From positions 1 to 9,235 of the forward strand of contig JAEXMB010000055.1 in assembly GCA_023444705.1 (NCBI GenBank): 9,235 bases of DNA, in the 5' to 3' direction. The translations under genes and the position numbers were made by a program. Shown here piece by piece: positions 6,559-9,235 of this stretch. Numbering within the stretch: the stretch's first letter is position 1; each line of letters begins with the position of its first letter. This DNA comes from Pseudomonadota bacterium. GTDB lineage: Bacteria > Pseudomonadota > Alphaproteobacteria > Micavibrionales > UBA2020. Below the pieces are notes generated by a model, which worked only from the letters and a program-made list of their open reading frames with translations, did no database searches and was not told where the DNA came from.

Positions 6559-6963
6559 ATGACCGACAAACTGCTGACAGGATCGACCTCCGTCGATGTC
6601 AGTGTGGGGGAGGACGCGCCAGCCGACCGCAGCACGGCCGAGGGCAGCCGCCGCGCCACCGCTGTCGCGCTCAAAAAATATGGAATTGACGAGGGCCTGC
6701 TGCCCAAGGTCGTGGCGGCGGGCTATGGCGTATGGGCCGAAAAAATCGTCGAGCTGGCATTCCAGAACGGCGTGCGCGTGCGCGAGGACAAAGACCTTGC
6801 CCAGCTGCTGGCCGCCATCGAGATCGACAGCGACATCCCGACCGAAGCGCTGGTCGCGGTCGCGGAGATCCTTGCCTATGTTTACAAAGCCAACGGCATA
6901 GATCATGCTGGCAAGAAGCCGGCGGTCGACGCCGCGCCGCAAGGGGATGACAAAATCGAATGA
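6559..6963 (+). CDS. Short FlhB C-terminal-domain paralogue (FlhX/YlqH-like), without the NPTH cleavage site
   Basis: This 134-residue protein has no membrane segments and matches only the cytoplasmic domain of FlhB. ATAVALKKYG (33-42) lines up with YAVALKYD after the FlhB cleavage site, PKVVAAGYGVWAEKIVELA (49-67) with PKMVAKGTDAVAEKIKEVA, and DIPTEALVAVAEILAYVYK (92-110) with the FlhB end. The four NPTH residues are absent (GSRRA in their place), so it should not self-cleave. Residues 1-30 and 111-134 are extra polar tails. Similar stand-alone proteins include Helicobacter FlhX, which can replace the cleaved FlhB fragment; a related role in export switching here is inferred. The ATG at 6559 has AGGGGA 8 nt upstream; a TTG at 6487 lies inside the promoter and is rejected. 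The stop overlaps the next start (ATGA). Confidence 0.85.
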   Translation: MTDKLLTGSTSVDVSVGEDAPADRSTAEGSRRATAVALKKYGIDEGLLPKVVAAGYGVWAEKIVELAFQNGVRVREDKDLAQLLAAIEIDSDIPTEALVAVAEILAYVYKANGIDHAGKKPAVDAAPQGDDKIE

Positions 6964-7274
6964 CTATGCCGCCTGACCAGACGGGCGATCTGCCACCGCC
7001 CGACGCCGATGCGCTGAACGCGCAGCTGTCGTCGGTGCTTGATTACGTGCGCCAGTGCGAGTTGCGCGTGGGCAAGGGCGAGGTGATGGATTTATCGGGG
7101 CTTGACCGCACCGTCATGCAATTGTGCGAGGATATCATGCGCCTGCCGTCGCCGCAGGCGCGCACGCTGCAACCGCGCATGCAGCAACTGGTTGAGGGGC
7201 TTGACCTGCTGGCACAGCGCATGCGCGAGCAAAAAGCGGCCATGAGCGGCGACAACGGCGGAGGACAGCCATGA
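6960..7274 (+). CDS. Unknown 104-residue helical protein in the flagellar export operon
   Basis: I do not recognise the family. The protein is soluble, with a proline/acidic N-terminus (1-18), then mostly helical sequence: LNAQLSSVLDYVRQCELRV (about 19-37), LDRTVMQLCEDIMRL (48-62) and a third helix (71-95, LQPRMQQLVEGLDLLAQRMREQ) that could form a coiled coil. The end is G-rich. The start codon overlaps the previous stop (ATGA), and its own stop overlaps the fliO start in the same way, so it is translated in step with its neighbours. By size, helical make-up and position it could be an export chaperone or adaptor of the FliT type, but no family motif supports this. Confidence 0.8.
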   Translation: MTMPPDQTGDLPPPDADALNAQLSSVLDYVRQCELRVGKGEVMDLSGLDRTVMQLCEDIMRLPSPQARTLQPRMQQLVEGLDLLAQRMREQKAAMSGDNGGGQP

Positions 7275-7624
7275 GCGACGCAGCACAGGTGGCACAGGTT
7301 GCAGACGGCCTGTCGATGGTGAAATTCATCGCCGCATTCGTTGTGGTGATCGCGGGGATGTTTTTGCTGGCCTGGGTTCTCAAGCGCGCGGGCATTGCCG
7401 GGCATGTGCTGCGCACGGGACAAAAACGCCGTCTCGGGCTGGTTGAAAGCATGCCGGTCGACCACCGCCGCCGTCTGGTGCTGGTGCGCCGCGATGACCG
7501 CGAACACCTGATCCTGCTTGGCCCCGACCACGCGCAAGTCATTGAAACCGATATTCCGTCGCTCCAGCTGCCGCTGGCAGCCGTACCCGCACCTGAGGAG
7601 GATACCCCCCGTGCAACTGCGTAA
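7271..7624 (+). CDS. fliO: Flagellar export gate assembly protein FliO
   Basis: This 117-residue protein has the layout of FliO: a short N-terminus, one membrane helix (about 17-37, MVKFIAAFVVVIAGMFLLAWV), then a small cytoplasmic domain. That domain includes the family-typical R-L-x-L-VES-x-PVD-x-R-R-x-LVLVRRDDREHLILLG (54-84). FliO helps FliP assemble into the export gate. The ATG overlaps the stop of the preceding gene (ATGA), and its 3' end overlaps the fliP start by 14 bp. FliO is poorly conserved, so the assignment rests on the domain pattern and on fliP being next. Confidence 0.92.
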   Translation: MSDAAQVAQVADGLSMVKFIAAFVVVIAGMFLLAWVLKRAGIAGHVLRTGQKRRLGLVESMPVDHRRRLVLVRRDDREHLILLGPDHAQVIETDIPSLQLPLAAVPAPEEDTPRATA

Positions 7625-8378
7625 ATACATCATGATTGCCGCAGCACTGGCCGCGGGTGCGTTGCTCCTGCCCGCCGACGCGCTGGCGCAAAGCATCAAC
7701 ATCGACCTTGGCGGTGCGGGCGAGGCGGCGGCCGCAGGCGGCACCTCGGTTGCGGGCCGCGTCGTGCAGATGGTCGCGTTGCTGACCGTCCTGTCGCTGG
7801 CGCCGTCGATTTTGATGATGATGACGTCCTTCACGCGCATCGTCGTGGTGCTGTCGTTCCTGCGCACGGCGCTTGGCACGCAGCAAACCCCGCCCAACAC
7901 GGTGCTGATCAGCCTCGCCATGTTCCTGACCCTGTTCATCATGATGCCGACGTTTCAGGCGTCGTATGACACCGCTATCCGCCCGATGATGAACGAGGAA
8001 ATCGACGAGATGGAGGGCTTTCAAAAAGCCGTTCTGCCGTTCAAGGAATTCATGCTCAAGCACACGCGCGAAAAAGACCTGACGCTGTTCATGAACCTGT
8101 CGGAAACCAAGGCGGTTGAAACGCCGATGGCAACGCCGTTGCAGGTCGTCATTCCGGCCTTCATGATTTCCGAGCTGCGGCGCGCGTTTGAAATCGGCTT
8201 TTTGATCTTCCTGCCGTTTTTGATTATCGACATGGTGACGGCGTCGATCCTGATGTCGATGGGTATGATGATGCTCTCGCCCGTGCTGATCTCCCTGCCG
8301 TTCAAGATCATCTTCTTCGTGCTGGTCGACGGCTGGAATTTGATCTCCGGCTCGCTGGTGCAAAGCTACGGCGGCTAG
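7611..8378 (+). CDS. fliP: Flagellar type III export gate protein FliP
   Basis: This 255-residue protein carries the FliP signatures SFTRIVVVLSFLRTALGTQQTPPN (73-96) and FLIIDMVTASILMSMGMMMLSP (203-224), with membrane helices at about 55-71, 97-113, 192-210 and 226-246. A Sec signal peptide is visible at residues 1-26 (hydrophobic core about 7-20, cleavage site A24-L-A26), as expected for FliP. I chose the GTG at 7611 because GAGGAGGA lies 8 nt upstream and the signal peptide begins there; the in-frame ATG at 7518 adds 31 residues that read as a shadow of fliO. FliP is the core of the export pore with FliQ and FliR, whose genes lie on the other strand of this locus. Confidence 0.98.
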   Translation: MQLRKYIMIAAALAAGALLLPADALAQSINIDLGGAGEAAAAGGTSVAGRVVQMVALLTVLSLAPSILMMMTSFTRIVVVLSFLRTALGTQQTPPNTVLISLAMFLTLFIMMPTFQASYDTAIRPMMNEEIDEMEGFQKAVLPFKEFMLKHTREKDLTLFMNLSETKAVETPMATPLQVVIPAFMISELRRAFEIGFLIFLPFLIIDMVTASILMSMGMMMLSPVLISLPFKIIFFVLVDGWNLISGSLVQSYGG

Positions 8379-8380
8379 AG

Positions 8381-8395
8381 GCCGGCGTTTCCGGC
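8381..8395. terminator. Small GC hairpin between convergent fliP and the 77-aa gene
   Basis: A perfect 5-bp stem, GCCGG / CCGGC, with a CGTTT loop sits in the 27 bp between the two convergent stop codons. It has no T run on either side, so termination by this element alone is doubtful; placement is its main support. Confidence 0.3.
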
Positions 8396-8405
8396 GGGAT
8401 GCTGT

Positions 8406-8639
8406 TTACTCCTCGACCTTCACCCATGAATCCTCTGGCACGCCCCATTTCATGAAGGCTTGCTCTGTGGCCGCCTCGAATTCTTCCTGCATGTAATTGC
8501 AGAGGAAGTAGCCCTTGCCGTCAACCCCAAGCAGGTAGTAGGCGGGAAAGTCCACTTTTTGCATTGAGTCGAACAAAATCTCGTATTCAATTTCAAAGGT
8601 ATGGCCGTCGGGGTGCTTGTGATTGGATATCCATTTCAT
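8406..8639 (-). CDS. Hypothetical 77-residue protein, candidate immunity partner of the upstream toxin-like gene
   Basis: No family was recognised. The protein is small, soluble and acidic towards the end (EEFEAATEQAFMKWGVPEDSWVKVEE). It contains aromatic-rich beta-like segments (HTFEIEYEILFD, 13-24; YYLLGVDGKGYFLCNYM, 34-50) followed by a helix (EEFEAATEQAFMKW). It has no signal peptide or membrane helix. The ATG at 8639 lies 3 bp after the stop of the toxin-like gene, and its ribosome binding site AAGGA sits in the last codons of that gene, so the two are translated together. A small, soluble, acidic protein directly after a polymorphic-toxin-like gene is the usual position for an immunity protein; this is inference from context. 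Confidence 0.7.
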   Translation of the reverse strand: MKWISNHKHPDGHTFEIEYEILFDSMQKVDFPAYYLLGVDGKGYFLCNYMQEEFEAATEQAFMKWGVPEDSWVKVEE

Positions 8640-8642
8640 TGT

Positions 8643-9152
8643 TTATTCCTTGATATAAAGTCGGGAGTCCTGAAAATCGTACCAGTGTTCTCCGATATCT
8701 TCCCATTGTTCTTTTCTTGCGCCTGGCGGGGATGTTCTTTTTTCAATCTGGAAGTGCGGGCGCGCTTCTTTGCCATTTCCGAATTTTACAATGTCAAAGC
8801 GGATTTTGGTATCGCCTTTAATGAGAACCATGTCGCCATTGTTTTTAAATGCTGTGCGATCAGGAATGCCGCCCAGCAACTCCTCAATGCTGTCCGCCGC
8901 TTTACGGATTTTTTTGATGGATTCCTCGGCGGCGCGCATGTTGCTATAGCGTGCGCGCAGGACGCGAACCACTACTGTCGCTTCGGTGACGGTTGTTTTC
9001 GCCAAACTGCCTGCGGTGCGCAGGGCACCGGCACCGCCAATTGCATCAAGCGGCGATGCGGAGGGCGCTACAACTCCGCCGACATACCACCGCGGCAGGC
9101 CGCCGCCCGCGCCATCTGTCAATTGTCCACCGTCTGAATTGCCACGCGGCAC
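8643..9152 (-). CDS. Polymorphic-toxin-like C-terminal fragment (orphan toxin module)
   Basis: From the only ordinary start (GTG at 9152) the product is 169 residues. However, the frame stays open to 9203 (stop TAA at 9204-9206), and its codons there read SDITRTLDAKYNPNQPR. Together with the first residues they form the NPNQPRVPRGNSDGGQ-type linker common in alphaproteobacterial secreted and polymorphic toxin proteins (from memory). The 'start' therefore falls inside a conserved motif and has no ribosome binding site. Next come a G/A-rich stretch and a helical region (about 55-94), then a C-terminal domain (97-169) with KIRFDI (116-121), RPHFQIE (131-137) and EHWYDF (155-160). The H133 and H156 residues could be catalytic for a nuclease-type toxin; this is a guess. 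It is either a displaced toxin tip without its delivery part or a remnant. GC content is lower than in the flagellar genes. Confidence 0.6.
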   Translation of the reverse strand: MPRGNSDGGQLTDGAGGGLPRWYVGGVVAPSASPLDAIGGAGALRTAGSLAKTTVTEATVVVRVLRARYSNMRAAEESIKKIRKAADSIEELLGGIPDRTAFKNNGDMVLIKGDTKIRFDIVKFGNGKEARPHFQIEKRTSPPGARKEQWEDIGEHWYDFQDSRLYIKE

Positions 9153-9235
9153 GCGCGGTTGGTTGGGATTATATTTGGCGTCCAGCGTGCGTGTGATGTC
9201 ACTTTAAAAGAAACGGGGCGGAGAGGGTAAAAAAC

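Noticed and set aside
7518..7610. Upstream extension of fliP to the ATG at 7518
   Set aside because: It overlaps fliO in another frame, would bury the signal peptide, and the GTG at 7611 has a near-ideal ribosome binding site.
1..9235. tRNA or rRNA genes, CRISPR arrays, insertion sequences, attachment sites
   Set aside because: I saw no cloverleaf, no regularly spaced repeats, no transposase and no terminal inverted or target-site repeats.

Overview
The window looks like a chromosomal flagellar locus of a GC-rich alphaproteobacterium. The evidence is a CckA-type hybrid histidine kinase placed directly after flhB, a consensus CtrA site (TTAA-N7-TTAAC) in the main intergenic region, and FliO, FliP, FlgB and FlgC proteins of the expected size with family signatures. 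I cannot name the genus; Rhodospirillales or a related lineage is a guess. All coordinates come from reading the sequence; no database search was run.

Layout. At the left edge (1-173, minus) is the N-terminus of an exported protein of unknown family, cut by the window. A long leftward block follows, transcribed from about 6408 towards 306: flgB, flgC, fliE (rod proteins and MS-ring/rod adaptor), then fliQ, fliR, flhB (export gate), then cckA (cell-cycle kinase). A strong hairpin with a T run lies between fliE and fliQ, so this block may be two transcription units or one attenuated unit. About 180 bp (6379-6558) separates flgB from a divergent rightward block: a short FlhB C-terminal-domain paralogue, a 104-aa protein of unknown family, fliO and fliP. 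These four genes overlap at stop/start junctions and are clearly an operon. The type III export gate genes (fliO, fliP / fliQ, fliR, flhB) are thus split across two divergent operons served by one control region.

Control region. Leftward there is a good sigma-54 promoter (TGG-TATG-N5-TTGCA type, 6434-6419) about 30 nt upstream of the flgB RBS/start. Rightward there is a sigma-70-like promoter (-10 TACAAT at 6491-6496) whose -35 is overlapped by the CtrA site. The -10 is flanked by a perfect 7-bp inverted repeat. CckA acts upstream of CtrA through ChpT, so the locus encodes both a kinase and a likely target site of the same pathway.

Right end (8379-9235). Beyond fliP, on the minus strand and in convergent orientation, is a two-gene module that does not look flagellar. 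One gene is a polymorphic-toxin-like C-terminal fragment, whose 'NPNQPRVPRGN.DGGQ' linker motif runs upstream of its only ordinary start codon. It is followed 3 bp later by a 77-aa protein that is a candidate immunity protein. Base composition drops in this part, which suggests acquisition.
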